Shown here in pieces: positions 1 through 11,440 of a DNA stretch of 64,000 nucleotides (position 1 is the first letter of the stretch; the number at the start of each line of letters is the position of its first letter). The notes under the pieces are model-generated. The model saw only the letters and a program-made list of their open reading frames with translations, was not told where the DNA came from and did no database searches. The position numbers were made by a program, and so were the translations under genes. The stretch is from Ochotona curzoniae (lineage: Eukaryota; Chordata; Mammalia; Lagomorpha; Ochotonidae), in NCBI RefSeq assembly GCF_017591425.1, contig NW_024467120.1, positions 12,180,746 through 12,244,745 of the forward strand, given 5' to 3'.

Positions 1-1
1 C

Positions 2-280
2 CATGGGGGTAAAAAGATTCAGGAGTCTGAACGTGGAGAGGCCTGGGGATGCCAGGCTAAGATGGAAAGTCAGTTGGAAAATGCCCAAACTCCTGTGACT
101 TATAAATGTAGTGAGTGTGAAAGAAGTTTTACTCAGAATACAGGTCTTCTTGAACATCACAAAATCCATACTGGGGAGAAACCCTATCAGTGTGACACAT
201 GCGGAAAGGGCTTCATGCGAACGTCAAACCTCATTCAACATCAGCAGAGCCACGAGGGCAAGAAAATTCTATCCCAGTGA
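2..280 (+). CDS. ZKSCAN3: ZKSCAN3 C-terminal end (last exon, 5' part outside window)
   Basis: The reading frame is already open at the window edge and runs for 92 residues to a TGA at 278-280. It contains two C2H2 zinc fingers joined by a TGEKPYQC linker: C-x2-C-x12-H-x3-H with YKCSEC at the first finger and CDTCGKGF at the second. It ends in GKKILSQ. The spacer before the fingers (ESERGEAWG... [11 protein letters not shown]) and the ILSQ terminus match the end of ZKSCAN3/ZKSCAN4 as I remember them. ZKSCAN3 is favoured because, as in human, it lies on the opposite strand to the ZSCAN12 and ZSCAN23 remnants downstream. The family consists of nuclear SCAN-KRAB zinc-finger repressors; ZKSCAN3 represses autophagy and lysosome genes. 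The SCAN and KRAB domains and the other fingers are upstream of base 1. Methionine 62 is internal, not a start. ZKSCAN4 is the alternative. Confidence 0.8.
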   Translation, partial: HGGKKIQESERGEAWGCQAKMESQLENAQTPVTYKCSECERSFTQNTGLLEHHKIHTGEKPYQCDTCGKGFMRTSNLIQHQQSHEGKKILSQ

Positions 281-1528
281 TCCATGCCATATGGGATGGA
301 GTTGGTGCTCTTTCCTCACTGAACTGAAGCTATTCTGGTGCTACTCCTATCTATACAAATTGTGGGTTTGGGCTATATTTACTATTACACATCATTAGGT
401 ATTAAAAATACATCAATTGCCTTGCAATGTCTAGAACATGATTGGGAAAAAGCTACACGAAGCTATGGGAGAACTGTCTGGGAGAGGTGGGACCTCCCCT
501 GCTTGTTTCCTCACCCTCTGGAATTACATGGACTTGAGATCAGTTACTCCTCTCAGCTAGCACCTTCTGATGTCTGTTGGGTGATGGATATGATGGAGCC
601 TGCTCTGTGACTCTTCTTTTTAACCATAATCAACCCTGCACAAGTGGTTAGATTCATGAAGTCTTTTATCCCTCTCTCTGTGCCTTGTAAACCGGTGCTA
701 ACGAATACGTATTAAATGTGAGATTTCCTACTTAGCTGTGAAAGTTTTACATCCATATAGGTTTCTTTGGAACTTTCACTGAAGAAACCTTGTGTTGTGT
801 CTGATTTCTGAAGTGGTATAGTTTTAGTACAATTTAGTGTTTTGTTTTGTTTTGCCAAGTACATGGGCTTGGCAGAGTAGGGGTGAAGATGGGGTTAATG
901 TGAAAGCAGGGATCCTTGTTTCTTGACCAGCTGTGTTTCTTGGACTTTATATCATTGTGAATATGCACCATCCATTGAATTCCATTGTTCAGTTCATTTC
1001 TCCCTGAAGTTAATTTGGAATTCTTTAGGGAGAACATTTCTATCTAATTAGGCAGTTATCAAGTTAAGGTCACTTATTTAGTCAGAATAAAATGATCTAT
1101 CCTCTAATGCTAAGCATCTGGGTACTGAACCTCTTAGTTCCGTTTGTATTAAACAAGTGACATCTGCCAGAGCTGTAGACATTATCCTGCTCCTTCCAAC
1201 GTTCTGCAGACTGCATCAAAATTTCTCCCTGCTAAATTCACACTTCGTCCAGGTCCGTGGAATCAGGTCAAATATGTAACTCAAATATCATGGTTTCAGA
1301 CTCTGTTATTAGTGTCTGATACCTTTGGTCTCATTCCCTAATCTCCTGGGTAGTTATTCTTGATGAGAACTTCAACCAATAAGCTAACTTTTAAGGCTGC
1401 TTTCCATTAAACATCCTTGATCATCTGGTTTTCTTTTTCATTGGAATAAAAATTTCAGTCGTAGGAATTCAAATGAGAAATGTTTTCTAGTTTCCATAAT
1501 ACAAGTAGTATGTATATTTCCAGTGTAC
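281..1528. other. ZKSCAN3 3' UTR and flanking unique sequence
   Basis: No further coding sequence is visible. The first few hundred bases are probably 3' UTR: an ATTAAA hexamer at about 711-716 and an AATAAA at about 1086-1091 are possible polyadenylation signals. The ORFs here are short and have no recognisable domains. Confidence 0.45.
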
Positions 1529-1872
1529 TTGTTTTTTTTTTTTTTTTTTAGATTTTATTTATTTTTATTGGACAGGCAGATCAGATTTACAGACAGAAAG
1601 AAAAACAGAGAAAGATCTTTCCCATTTGCTAGTTCACTCCTCAAATGGTCATAACAGCCAGAGCTGAGCCAATCTGAAGCCAGGAGCCAGGAGCTTCTTC
1701 CAGGTCTCCCACACGGGTACAGTGTCCCAAAGCTTTGGGCCATCCTCTACTGTTTTTCCAGGCCACAAGCAGGAGCAGGATGGGAAGCAGGGCTTCCGAG
1801 ATTAGAACCGCTGCCCATACGGGATCTTGGTGCTTGCAAAGTGAGGATTTAGCCATCACACTAGGCCCAACA
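1529..1872 (-). mobile_element. CSINE (pika tRNA-derived SINE), minus strand
   Basis: The copy starts with a poly-T tract (the A tail on the minus strand) and ends with the head ACTAGGCCC. The internal body shows the family landmarks (complement of TGGCCTGGAAAA, GGGACACTGTACCC, TCTTTCTCTG). It is moderately diverged. Confidence 0.85.
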
Positions 1873-1928
1873 ATTTTTTATAAACTTCACTAGTTGCTAT
1901 AGAAATATTCCCATATATGAGTTCTTTT

Positions 1929-2222
1929 GGGGTCAGCTTTGTGGCAAAGCAGATTGAACTACCATATGCGACGCTGGTATCCTGTGTGGGCACCTATCTG
2001 ATCCTGGCTGCTCCAGCTCTCTGCTACTGCACCTAGGGGAGTGACAAGGCTGGACTAAGTGCTTTGCCCCTGCACCCACGTGGGGGAACAAGTGTCCAGG
2101 GTTTGGGCTGGTCTAGCTACGGCTGTTGCAACCATTTGTGAAGTGAACTGGTAGATGGAGGCCCTCTCTCTCTTTTCCCCTCTCACTTTTCCTTTCAAAC
2201 TAAACAAACAAACAAAACACAT
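1929..2222 (+). mobile_element. Old CSINE relative, plus strand
   Basis: GGGGTCAGCTTTGTGGCAAAG is a decayed tRNA-like head. CCTGGCTGCTCCAGCTCTCTGC, a charged 'grace' section and an AAACAAACAAACAAAACA tail follow the SINE layout. It is strongly diverged from the young copies, so probably an older lagomorph C-repeat subfamily. Confidence 0.65.
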
Positions 2223-2984
2223 CTTGGATAAAAAGATGTATTTCTCACCTGGTTCCTGGCATCTGTAATCTCTTCTATCTTTAGAATATTGAAGACTTTG
2301 ACTTGGAACAGCTAGTTTTCAGTCACTTTCCAGGCATTCTGGCTTGGAATACAGTGTCCCAAGTGGAGTGTCAGCCACTGGACCCAATTCCCAATCCTAA
2401 TTCTGATTCTTTTAGCAGATACTAGGAATCCGTTCACTTAGGGTGTCACCAGAGAATCATCCTCCAGAAGAAGAAACTCAGCCTAGTAGAAAAGGAGACA
2501 GTGGGAAGGCACATCTTTCTTCAGCAGAGCTGACCTCTGCTGGCTCCTAGGTAGGGTATTCCCCTTGAAGCCCCCTGCTTCTTCTTTTTTTTTTTTTTAT
2601 GTTTTTCAATATTGAGTAGTTAGTATGTGCTAATGATCTAGAATACAACTGTGAACAATACATGGCTCTTTTCAGAAGAGTTACTTAACATCTGTTATCA
2701 GATTTTGAGAGATGGGTGGTCCCTGATACATATTAGGAGGTTACATAACTATGAGCTAAGAATCTATTTTAGCCCTGATTCAAATTAGCTGGCAATATCT
2801 TCTCAAGTTGTATATAGTCATGGATAATCAATTCTATACCTGAATATATTCCCAACAGAAATATGTATATACTCACGCCTCCCCCTAAAGCCACGTAGAA
2901 CAACAAATTAGTTATCCTGTTGTTCGTAGTCACAAACAGAAGTTACTTAAATGCTCCGGTTATTATGGACACTTAGGGATTAAG
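2223..2984. other. Intergenic, nothing recognised
   Basis: A T-run (about 2586-2599) and AT-rich sequence. No exon-like or known repeat signal that I can support. Confidence 0.5.
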
Positions 2985-3075
2985 GCAGCAGATGGAAAAT
3001 CTTTCTCTCTGTCTCTCTTTCTTTCTGGAAATCAGACTTTCCAATAAAAATAAATAAATCTTAGAAAAAAAAAGA
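2985..3075 (+). mobile_element. CSINE 3' tail fragment
   Basis: Only the pyrimidine-rich 3' part is present (CTTTCTCTCTGTCTC, then TTTCCAATAAAAATAAATAAATC and an A run). The tRNA head is missing. Confidence 0.7.
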
Positions 3076-3429
3076 ATTTCTGTTTCCAAAACATCACAAA
3101 TAGGAACTGCAATTTACCTACTCAAAAGGTAAATTTGAAATGCTGGGTATATTCTGGATCAAAGTTGTACTGAACTTATGGTCTTTAGGCAAACAAGAAA
3201 AGAAATAGCTGTTAGGAAAACATGGGAATTGCCAGATGTCTGATGAGCAGGAGAGTAGGTGCAGAGACTTACACCAACCTATACTGATTATCCTTTACAT
3301 GCCACTATGTCAGGTGCCTATGCTTATTAATGAGTTATGGGATTATGATCCCTGTTTACAAAAGAGAAAACAAGTTCAAAGTAGTTTGGGGACTCAAAAA
3401 AAAAAAGAATTATCAATATAATATCAACA

Positions 3430-3765
3430 TGAATAAATCTCAAAATAATTACATTAAATGAAGCCAGATTAAGGGAGAGGGAGAAAGGTCATTAATATAA
3501 AATCCAAGAAATGCTATTTATATTTCTAGCAATGGAAGACAGAGCAGAGACTGCTTCAAGACGGGGACATAGTATGTGTAGGGTAGGAGGAATTAATCAA
3601 AGACCAAAAGGAACCCCTTTTTTAGGAGGTAGAATATGTGCACTGTATTGATTAGGGTGACTGTTTCACAGGTATACACATCAATAATTATCAAACTGTA
3701 GGGTTAGGGTTCTGCTATTCACTATATATCAATTTACCTCAATAAAGCTACTTAAAAGATTAACA
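3430..3765 (+). mobile_element. L1M-type LINE 3' end fragment
   Basis: The string of motifs AATGAAGCCAGA, CAATGGAAGACAGAGCAGAG, GTATACACATCAATAATTATCAAACTGTA and TTTACCTCAATAAAGCTACTT follows the ancient mammalian L1M 3' end (calls from memory). It is 5' truncated and heavily diverged. Confidence 0.65.
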
Positions 3766-3769
3766 ACAA

Positions 3770-4629
3770 ATTACATTGTATATTCTAGGAAAATATGAAA
3801 ATCTCAGTGAAATCATTTCCTAGGCAAACAGTTAACAAAATGAATCCATGTTATGAATAGAACATTCAAATTGAGCATTTCTATGGAATAGAAATTACCA
3901 AAGGACAATCTCCTAAACATGCATCAGCTCAAAGGGTTTCACACAGGTTCAAAAACCAATAGTTCTAATGCTTCCTGAATTGTTCTAGGACTTTAAACGT
4001 GACAGAGTGCAAGTTTACCTTGCGGATCCTGGGCAGGAGAGCAACCAAAAAGAAATGTGAGTACAGTGCTCTCATGAGCTACTGACAGTTTACTTCCAGG
4101 CTTCCAGTTTATATACATTCAGCAAAACAATAGTTCAAGCACAGTTCAGCTCAGTTCAAGCTTGGGTTACAATGATCAGGTTTGATTTTCAACTTGTGTC
4201 ACATGAGCAAGCAAGGAGTTCCAGGAGCACTAACAAGGCACCTGGATCTAAGCACCATTGTTGTGAGCTGTTGATAATGAACACTGCTTTTATTTAGGAT
4301 GACTGTCTAACTAGAGCACAGATGTTCGCCATATAGCAGGAAGTATGAAAGCACATCCGAGGACTTACTGGGGGCAAGAGTGCACTCTGGGAGAGAGGCC
4401 CTCCCCTCCTTCCTGGAGCCTCTTCTCAACAGGATCCCATAGGCCTTTGCTGTCCCAGCTATCCTGTTGGATGTACTCAGAAAACAAAGCATTCTTTTTA
4501 CAATCTTAAGGGTTAAAACTAAACCTGAAAATGCAATCTAAAAATTACAGACCAATTTCACATGAATATTGGAGAATACATATGAAGACATTAGCAAGTT
4601 AATTTATTAGGCATTTTAAGAATGCAGTG
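3770..4629. other. Intergenic, possible undetermined LTR-like segment
   Basis: No gene seen. About 4000-4300 has unusual composition (repeated GTTCAAGCACAGTTCAGCTCAGTTCAAGC, and a TATATAAACTGG on the minus strand) reminiscent of an LTR, but I could not find matching ends or a target-site duplication. Confidence 0.3.
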
Positions 4630-4945
4630 TGACAGAATGAGCATTCTGCCTAGTGGGTAAGATGATTACATTCCTGTTATAGTACATGCCATGTGGGCAT
4701 GCCCATCACATTGGAGTATCTGGATTCCATATGAGGTTCTACTTTTTTGCCATCACGTTCCACAGAATGTAGCCATAATGGCTCAAGTAACTTGATTTGT
4801 GCCACCCACATTGGATAACTGAATTGTGTTTCTGGCTTCTATCTGGCACAACCCTGGCTGTTGTGCACATCTGGAGAAGTGAAAAAGCAGAGGTATACTA
4901 CTTTCCATATCATTTTTTCTCCTCACATAAATAAAAATACAGATG
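4630..4945 (+). mobile_element. Old CSINE-like copy
   Basis: GCATTCTGCCTAGTGGGTAAGATGATTACATTCC resembles a decayed tRNA-type head. It is followed by GGCTTCTATCTGGC and GTTGTGCACATCTGGAGAAGTGA, and an AATAAAAATACAG tail. High divergence, so moderate confidence. Confidence 0.45.
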
Positions 4946-5439
4946 ATTAACTGAAATGTATTCCAGAAACACAAGGTTGTTTCAATATTAGGAAGTCCAT
5001 TTACATCACAACAGATTGAAGGAAAGCAATGTGATTTCTGTAAATACTAGAAATGTGTTTTAGAGAATTCAGTGTACCTTTTAAAATAGTGACTGGATTG
5101 CATATGTAAATACTTAGGGACATAAACAGATACAAACCAGAATTCTGAAATAATCACTGCAAAGTTTAAAATTTCTACATTTTATGACCTACTATCTAAT
5201 ATAACGGCTCATTCATCTATGGATGGGTGCAATCTAGACCATGTAACAGACTTGTTGAAGGGTGACTTCCTGAGATTCTTTTCTCTTTTAGCCAGTAGGC
5301 TTTAAAATGGAAAGGGATAAAAATGCATGTTCCTTAACTAATTAGCTTACAAAATGTTAAATTATCTGTTCTAGAAGGGAAAACATCTGTCAATATACTA
5401 TCTGTGAACTCTGTTTCTTTTTAAAAGAATAATGAAACC

Positions 5440-5779
5440 GGGCCTGGCGCGGTGGCGCAAGTGGTTAAGGTCCTCGCCTTGCACCCCCGGGATCTCATAT
5501 GGGCGCCGGTTCTATCCCGGCAGCCCTGCTTCCCTTCCAGCTCCCTGCCTGTGGCCCGGGAAAGCAGTCAAGGACGGCCCAAAGCTTTGGGACCCTGCAC
5601 CTGTGTGGGAGACCCGGAAGAGGCTCCTGGCTTCGGACCGGCATAGCATCGGCCGTTGTGCTCACTTGGGGAGTGAATCATCGGACGGAAGATCTTCCTC
5701 TCTGTCTCTCCTCTCTGTATATCTGCCTTTCCAATAAAAAAAATAATGAAAATAAATCTTTAAAAAAAAAAAGAAGAAG
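5440..5779 (+). mobile_element. Young CSINE copy with target-site duplication
   Basis: Nearly intact head with A box (GTGGCGCAAGTGGTTAAGG) and B-box-like GGTTCTATCCC, many retained CpGs, tail CCAATAAAAAAAATAATGAAAATAAATC plus A run. It is flanked by AATGAAACC at 5431-5439 and 5780-5788. Belongs to the 'GCGCAAGTGG' subfamily. Confidence 0.93.
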
Positions 5780-5789
5780 AATGAAACCA

Positions 5790-7204
5790 AAGCTAAAAGA
5801 GACACTTTGAAGGACACCTACACGGTCTTCTGTTGAAGAACGTTAACAGGCAGTCCCAAATTTCCAAGGGCCCAGCAATGCAGTGATGGATTGTTTTAAA
5901 CCACATTCACTAAAATGTTATACATATGATTTTTTATGCATGCTAGGGTACTCATAAAGCCTATTTAGCTCACAAAATATTGAATACAAGAGAATTTCAA
6001 GAAGCTCATGCAAAAGTAGAATTAAAACTATTTGTTTCCCCATCTATAGGCAACTGCTTAGGTTGTGTGGGAAGAAGATACCACAAAGACATAAGGTCAG
6101 GTAGAAAAGATAATTAGGAATGAAACTGAAGAGTGGGGAGGACTCTGGTTTTTCTTCCTTCCCTTTTATCACCATCCCACTATTGCAAACCTACAAACCA
6201 ACTAGAAGTGAGGAGAGAAGTTGTGTTGTGTAGTGGAGTTTGTGATGCAGGGTAGAAACATTTTAGGTTTGGACAGGAAAGCCACCTTGAAACCCTAGTT
6301 CTGGGCATAATGATCATTTAATTTCTATTCACTCTTAAAGAACTGGGGCAGCTCTATCGTGAACTCTCATAAGACCGTATCAGCTTCTACACTTCACAGG
6401 CAACCAAGAAGGCAGCTATGATTCAATATAACATTTCTCAAATTTTAGAGCATATCAGGTGGTCCTGAGCTTTTAAAATTAGGACTATCAACCCTCATGC
6501 TAGGCTCAGTGAAGCAGAGTGTCTGTGAGAAGGACTCAGGGTAGTTGAAATAGTTCCATAGGTGATCCTGATGTCCATCATAACTGGGGAGTCACTGGTG
6601 TAACAGACAGGCCTAGAAGTCATAGACCTGCATTCAAGTTGTGTAGTACTGCAGCTAACATAGCGATCACACACTATCTCCATAAACAAGAGTTATTGGC
6701 ATTCTAGTCCTCTCACAGTCTGTCTCCAAGTACTTTCAAATTTAAGGCCATTAGTTGCTCAATGTGAATGAACTCTGCAGGTCTTGTCACTACTGCTTCC
6801 AGATCACACAAGCTTTTACTTCTGTTTACATTTACTTGACCTAAATGTTTTAATCCTTGCTTTCCAATTCTTTCCATCAAATCCTTATTGTCAATACAAT
6901 TGATCACACTTGGCAAAAGAAATATGACCCACAGAATATACAGCACTTGTTGTTTATCAAGTGCCACTTGTTTATTCTGTGCCACATTGAGCATCATTTT
7001 TTTTTTTTTTGTTCTGCAGTCTTATCTAACTAAAAAGGTGTGGATTTCACACATCTCATGCTAGGTTGTAAACTCCAAAAAGGAATCTGATGTTCTTAAT
7101 ACTTCTAGTTCTCCACAGCACCTGATACAATGGACAGCAAACAGTGAGTTCTTACAGAAAAGTGACTCAAGTTTTGCCCCAAATCATGACAAAGCTACCA
7201 TCTC
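5790..7204. other. Intergenic, nothing recognised
   Basis: No family-level similarity seen. The minus-strand ORF of 94 codons around 6713-6997 has no recognisable domain and is followed by a homopolymer tract at about 6998-7010. Confidence 0.5.
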
Positions 7205-7405
7205 TCACAGCCTGCACTTTATGAGGCAGCTTTCCTCAGAAACAGATTTTTCTCCTGGGAGGATAGTCTGATGTTGAACCAGAGCTGAGTTTTGCTAAAC
7301 AATTCCCCACACTCTGCACATTTACAAGCAACACCTCTACTGTGGCTCCTCTGGTGTTTACCAAGTTCTGACCTCTGTCTGAAGGCTGGGCCACACTCAT
7401 CACAC
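7205..7405 (-). pseudogene. ZSCAN12: ZSCAN12 pseudogene: last zinc-finger fragment, frameshifted
   Basis: On the minus strand from 7404 downwards the frame reads CDECGPAFRQRSELGKHQ, then a second finger start CKCAECGELFSKT. After the codons for SKTQ the match to a zinc finger continues only in another frame (ALVQHQTILPGEKSVSEES), which shows a frameshift near 7290-7300. The KSVS end agrees with the C-terminus of ZSCAN12 as I remember it. Sequence upstream of 7405 has no finger homology, so the rest of the array was lost at a breakpoint. The position between ZKSCAN3 (+) and ZSCAN23 (-) and the minus orientation match human ZSCAN12. A functional protein cannot be made from this locus. Confidence 0.75.
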
Positions 7406-7410
7406 ATCAA

Positions 7411-7905
7411 TCTCTAGGATCATCAGACAACAATCTCTAGGAAGACATACAAGAAACTAATAATAGTGACAGTCTTGTTCAGAGTAGAAGAAGGAGACCA
7501 GGTGGCTGGAGAAGTTGCATGGAATAGAAATTTGGTTTTAAACAACACAGACTTTCATTTAAAAAAATTAAATATGCAAACAAATCCAGAGGAAGCAGTA
7601 ACAATTTTCCATATTATTTCTACATTTTCCATATTATTTACTTATTAATCTGTCTCTTTATAAGTGTACACTTTTCCCCCCCTCTAACAGTAAGTTGCAG
7701 ACATAATGGATACAAAGGTTTATTTATTGAAGGAGGGAATATAGAGTCCAAGTGAAAGACAGTGGTACTGCCTGGTGGGTAAAAGAAATAAAAGGGAGTT
7801 GAGTACACAGTAAGATAACTATCAGAAGGATTAAATTGAGTGATCTCAGATAAAACACACACAGAATTTAGAGAAAAAAATATGAATATTAAAAGAAGAG
7901 AGAGG
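7411..7905. other. Interior of the ZSCAN12 pseudogene region
   Basis: Between the two ZSCAN12 pieces. No zinc-finger or SCAN codons could be read in either direction; A-rich and T-rich unique sequence, so the intervening exon sequence appears deleted. Confidence 0.4.
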
Positions 7906-8218
7906 GGCCAGTATTGGCACAGTGGGTTAAGCTACTGCCTGCAACCTTAGCATATCATATCATAGAGATGGTTCTGGTTCTGGCTGTCCCACTCCTGGCT
8001 CTGCTTTCTGAGAAAATAACAGAAGATGTCTCAAGTGCTTAAGCCTTTGTAACCGTGTGGGAAGACTTGGATAGAGTTCCAGGCTCCTAGCTTCGGCCTG
8101 GACTAGCTCTGGACATTGTAGCCATTGGGAAGTAAACCAGAGGATAAAACATCCCTTTCTCTCTCTGTTATTCTGTCACTTTTTAAATAATTAAAATAAA
8201 TCTTTAAAAGAGAGAGAG
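7906..8218 (+). mobile_element. Old CSINE copy inserted in the ZSCAN12 pseudogene
   Basis: GGGCCAGTATTGGCACAGTGGGTTAAGC head, TGTGGGAAGACTTGG body and AATAAAATAAATC tail. It separates the linker-exon remnant (8221-8480) from the finger remnant (7205-7405). Confidence 0.75.
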
Positions 8219-8220
8219 AC

Positions 8221-8480
8221 CAGGCTGAGAATCTGCTGCTGAGCTATCAATTTCCTGAGAGACCTTCTCAATGTTCATGACTGGAAACAGCGCTAAGCAC
8301 AAAAGGGCCTCTGTGCAGTGTTGGGATTTCTCTGCTTTGTCCTGCTCTGCTGGGCTTCAGGGTCTGGATGTTCACACTGTGTCTGGGTTTTCATGGACTG
8401 CAGCAGGGATACATTAGGTTCCTGCTCTGCTCTCAGCGGTGCCACCCCCTGACAAGACATCTGTCTCCGTGTGGACTAAG
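8221..8480 (-). pseudogene. ZSCAN12: ZSCAN12 pseudogene: linker exon remnant between SCAN and fingers
   Basis: The minus strand around 8435-8343 reads EQEPNVSLLQSMKTQ followed by CEHPDPEAQQ. This parallels the ZSCAN12 linker I remember (EGEPSMSLQSMKAQ... ESPELESQQ). Upstream, VHTETDVLS fits the exon start VHTGEQEMF but in another frame. A downstream EKVSQEIDS matches the EVSEEMEP region after an in-frame TAG. So at least one frameshift and one stop disrupt it. An acceptor-like TTTTTCTGTAAG lies at about 8483-8494. No SCAN domain was found further upstream. Confidence 0.6.
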
Positions 8481-8769
8481 CCTTACAGAAAAATGAAATA
8501 CAGCTGACAGACTTGCTATGCTACCAGAGAACAAAAGGGGGCACTGTTCACAGCCGCCGCACCGGGCTTACTTATATTTGAAATGACCTTTGTAGGTAGC
8601 AGCTGGCCCTAATCCTACCTGTTCCCTAAGGTCAAAGGAAGCAGTGCCTCCTGTAGAGCTGCCCTTCCAAGAAACATTTCCCAGAAATAATGTCCCCTAT
8701 TAACAGTTGCAGAAGTGCTGCTTTTACTACCACTTCTTCTCTTTTTCTCTTTCTCCTACTCCTTCTTCC

Positions 8770-9070
8770 TTTTTTTTTTTTTTTTTAAGATTTATTTGTT
8801 TTCATTGGAAAGGCAGATACACAGAGAGGAGATACAGAAAAATCGTCCATCTGCTGGTTCACTTCCCAAGTGGCCACAGCAGCTGAAGCTGAGCTGATCT
8901 GAAGCCAGGAGCCTCTTCTGGGACTCCCGTACAGGTGCAGGGTGACTTTGGCCTATCCTGGACTGCTTTCCTAGGCCACAGGCAGCGAGGTCGATGGGAA
9001 GTGGAACAGTCGGACAAGAACCAGCGTGATCCTGGCATATGGAAGGTGAGGACTTCAGCCACTAGGCTAC
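8770..9070 (-). mobile_element. CSINE copy, minus strand
   Basis: Poly-T start, AAGATTTATTTG, reverse complement of the body (CTGAAGCCAGGAGCC, CTTTCCTAGGCCACAGGCAG) and the head CCACTAGGCTAC. Confidence 0.85.
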
Positions 9071-9275
9071 TATTCCAGGAGAAGGGAAAGAAAGAAAACA
9101 AACCAGAGAGGGAAAAGAAGTGTTTTTTTAAAAGCCCAAGGGAGAGGAAAATGCATAAGTTAGAAAGAAAAATAAAACAGGAAAGAAAAAGGAAAGGGGA
9201 AAATTGAAAGTAAATAATACAAATAGCCCTTTAAAAAGTAGAATAAATAAAACAGAAAGATAAGAAAGGTGGGAG

Positions 9276-9610
9276 GGCCTGGCGCCGTGGCCTAGCAGCT
9301 AAAGTCCTCACCTTAAACGTATCAGGATCCCATATGGGCACCGGTTCTAATCCCAGCTCCTCCACTTCCCATCCAGCTCCCTGCTTGTGGCCTGGGAAAG
9401 CAGTCGAGGACGGCCCAAAGCCTTGGGACCCTGCACCCACGTAGGAGACCCGGAAGAAGTTCCTGGATCCTGGCTTTGGATCAGCACAGCACCGGCTGTT
9501 ATGGTCATTTGGGGAGTGAATCATCAGATGGAAGATCTTCCTCTCTATCTCTTCTCCTCTCTGTAGATCTGACTTTATATTAAAATAAATAAAAAATCTA
9601 AAAAAAAAAC
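9276..9610 (+). mobile_element. CSINE copy ('GGCCTAGCAGCTAAAG' subfamily)
   Basis: GGCCTGGCGCCGTGGCCTAG head, full body and the TCTGACTTTATATTAAAATAAATAAA tail. It differs from the young copies in head and tail signature, marking a second subfamily. Confidence 0.9.
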
Positions 9611-9784
9611 CCAAATAAATCTTACAAAAAGAATTAGTTTATATTGTGTAATACTGATATTGTCATTTTTTCAGGATGTATATATTTAGGAGCAAAGTTT
9701 CACGGTGTCTACAACTCTCTCATAAATGGCCCAGTTGAAAAAGAAAAAGAAAAATCAGAAAAGACTAAAAAAAAAAAAAAGCTT

Positions 9785-10440
9785 GAATTTTATCTCTGTG
9801 GGCTGCTGTAACAAAAATGCCATAAACGGGGTGATTTATACACAGCAAGTATTGATTCTCACAGTTCCGGAGGGTGGAAAGTCTAAGTTCACAGTGCAGA
9901 AGATGTAGAGTCTCATGAGGATCCATCACTCAGGAGTGTTTCTTCTTGTTGCACCCTCTCACGGTGGGAAGGGACCACTGATCTTACAGGGTACTACACT
10001 AGTCCCATTCGTGAGTTTCTCCCAGAGGCCCCACATCCTAAAGCCATTGCATCTGTCATTAAGCTTCTTTTTTTTTTTTTTTAAGATTTATTTATTTATT
10101 GGAAACTCAGATATACAGAGAGGAGGAGAAATAGAGAGGAAGATCTTCCATCTGATGAGCGCAACGGCCGATGCTATGCCGGTCCGAAGCCAGGATCCAG
10201 GAACTTCTTCCAGGTCTCCCACACAGGTGCAGGGTCCCAAAGCTTTGGGCCATCCTCGACTGCTTTCCCAGGCCACAAGCAAGGAGCTAGATGGGAAGTG
10301 GAGGAGCCGGGATTAGAACCGGTGCCCATCTGGGATCCCGGCGTTGTTCAAGGCGAGGACTTTAGCTGCTAGGCCATGGCACTGGGCCCTGTCATTAAGT
10401 TTCTAACGTGACTTCAGGAGAGCACAAACATTTATACCTT
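9785..10440 (+). mobile_element. Ancient eutherian interspersed repeat, split by a CSINE
   Basis: GGGCTGCTGTAACAAAAATGCC ... TCTCACAGTTCCGGAGGGTGGAAAGTC ... CAGAGGCCCCACATCC ... GAGAGCACAAACATTTATACC follows a common old mammalian repeat consensus whose exact family name I do not assign. The minus-strand CSINE at 10064-10388 interrupts it. Confidence 0.6.
10064..10388 (-). mobile_element. CSINE copy, minus strand, nested insertion
   Basis: Poly-T at left, tRNA-like head at right (GCTGCTAGGCCATGGCACTGGGCC). Perfect 11-bp target-site duplication CTGTCATTAAG at 10053-10063 and 10389-10399, inside the older repeat. Confidence 0.93.
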
Positions 10441-10444
10441 AGAA

Positions 10445-11117
10445 ACAGCATATATGGAGAAAGCAAATATTTTAGAAGGAGTTAGTTCACTGAGAGAAGA
10501 AAGGAGTCTACTCAGAAGATAAAATGAAATTACACATGAAAATCAGAACTAAGTAGGCTTTAAATGACAGGAAACATTTGTCATAATCAAAGAATATAAA
10601 GATGGAGTTCTATAGGGTGGGCATAAAGAAGCCTCAAGACTTTGGCCTCATTTTGTCTCTAAGTATAGATTACAACCTTGATAAACTGAAGTCTAAATCT
10701 TTATTCTGTTTTGTAAACGGTAATACAAATGGATGGATCACTGGATGTCCATCCCAGACCACCACCTTTTTTGTTTGTTTCAGAATAATGAGGACTTCTC
10801 CGAGGAGCTTCAGCCACTTTTACATTAAGCTTAGCTGAGTTGCTTGAAATCTACAGCTTTTTGTTATTATAACAAAATACTGAAGACAAGCTCATGGTTT
10901 TGGAAGTTCAGAGTCTAAGACTGGGTGTTCTATCTGCTCTGGCTGTCGGATGACAAAATGATTTGCAAGACGTGAAAATACAGTCGTCAAGTATGGAGAA
11001 ATCAATTTAGTCATAAATTAATAATTTACTTCTAGTTACTGCTTAAATAAAACACAAATTTAACCTCAAGTGCTTCTTATTGGTGTTTAGAAAGCAGGAA
11101 AAATATATACATTGTCA
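10445..11117. other. Intergenic, nothing recognised
   Basis: AT-rich unique sequence. The 78-codon plus-strand ORF at 10602-10838 has no domain signal. A fragment GTTATTATAACAAAATACTGAAGACAAGC near 10862 resembles the same ancient repeat family as 9785-10440. Confidence 0.4.
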
Positions 11118-11440
11118 GGCCCGGCGGTGTGGCCTAGAGGCTAAAGTCCTCACCTTGAACGTGCTGGTTCTAATCCCAGTGTCTCCACTTCCCATCCAGC
11201 TCCTTGCTTGTGGCCTGGGAAGGCAATCAAGAAAGGGTCAAGCCTTTGGGACCCTGCACCCGAGAGGGAGACCTGGAGGAAGTTCCTGGCTTCTGGCAGC
11301 AGATTAGCACAGCACCAGCCGTTGCGCTCACTTGAGGAGTGAATCATCGGACGGAAGATCTTCCTCTCTGCCTCTCCTCCTCTCTGTAGATATGACTTTG
11401 TAATAAAAATAAATAAACCTTTTAAAAATAAAGTAAAATA
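11118..11440 (+). mobile_element. CSINE copy, plus strand
   Basis: GGCCCGGCGGTGTGGCCTAGAGGCTAAAG head, body, and TAGATATGACTTTGTAATAAAAATAAATAAACC tail of the 'GGCCTAG' subfamily. Confidence 0.9.

Noticed and set aside
4000..4300. Possible third solo LTR
   Set aside because: A TATA-like motif is present on the minus strand but no AATAAA at the right place and no matching ends or target-site duplication could be found.
5440..5530. tRNA-like A and B boxes
   Set aside because: These are the tRNA-derived heads of CSINEs, not tRNA genes: no complete cloverleaf forms and the sequence continues into the SINE body.
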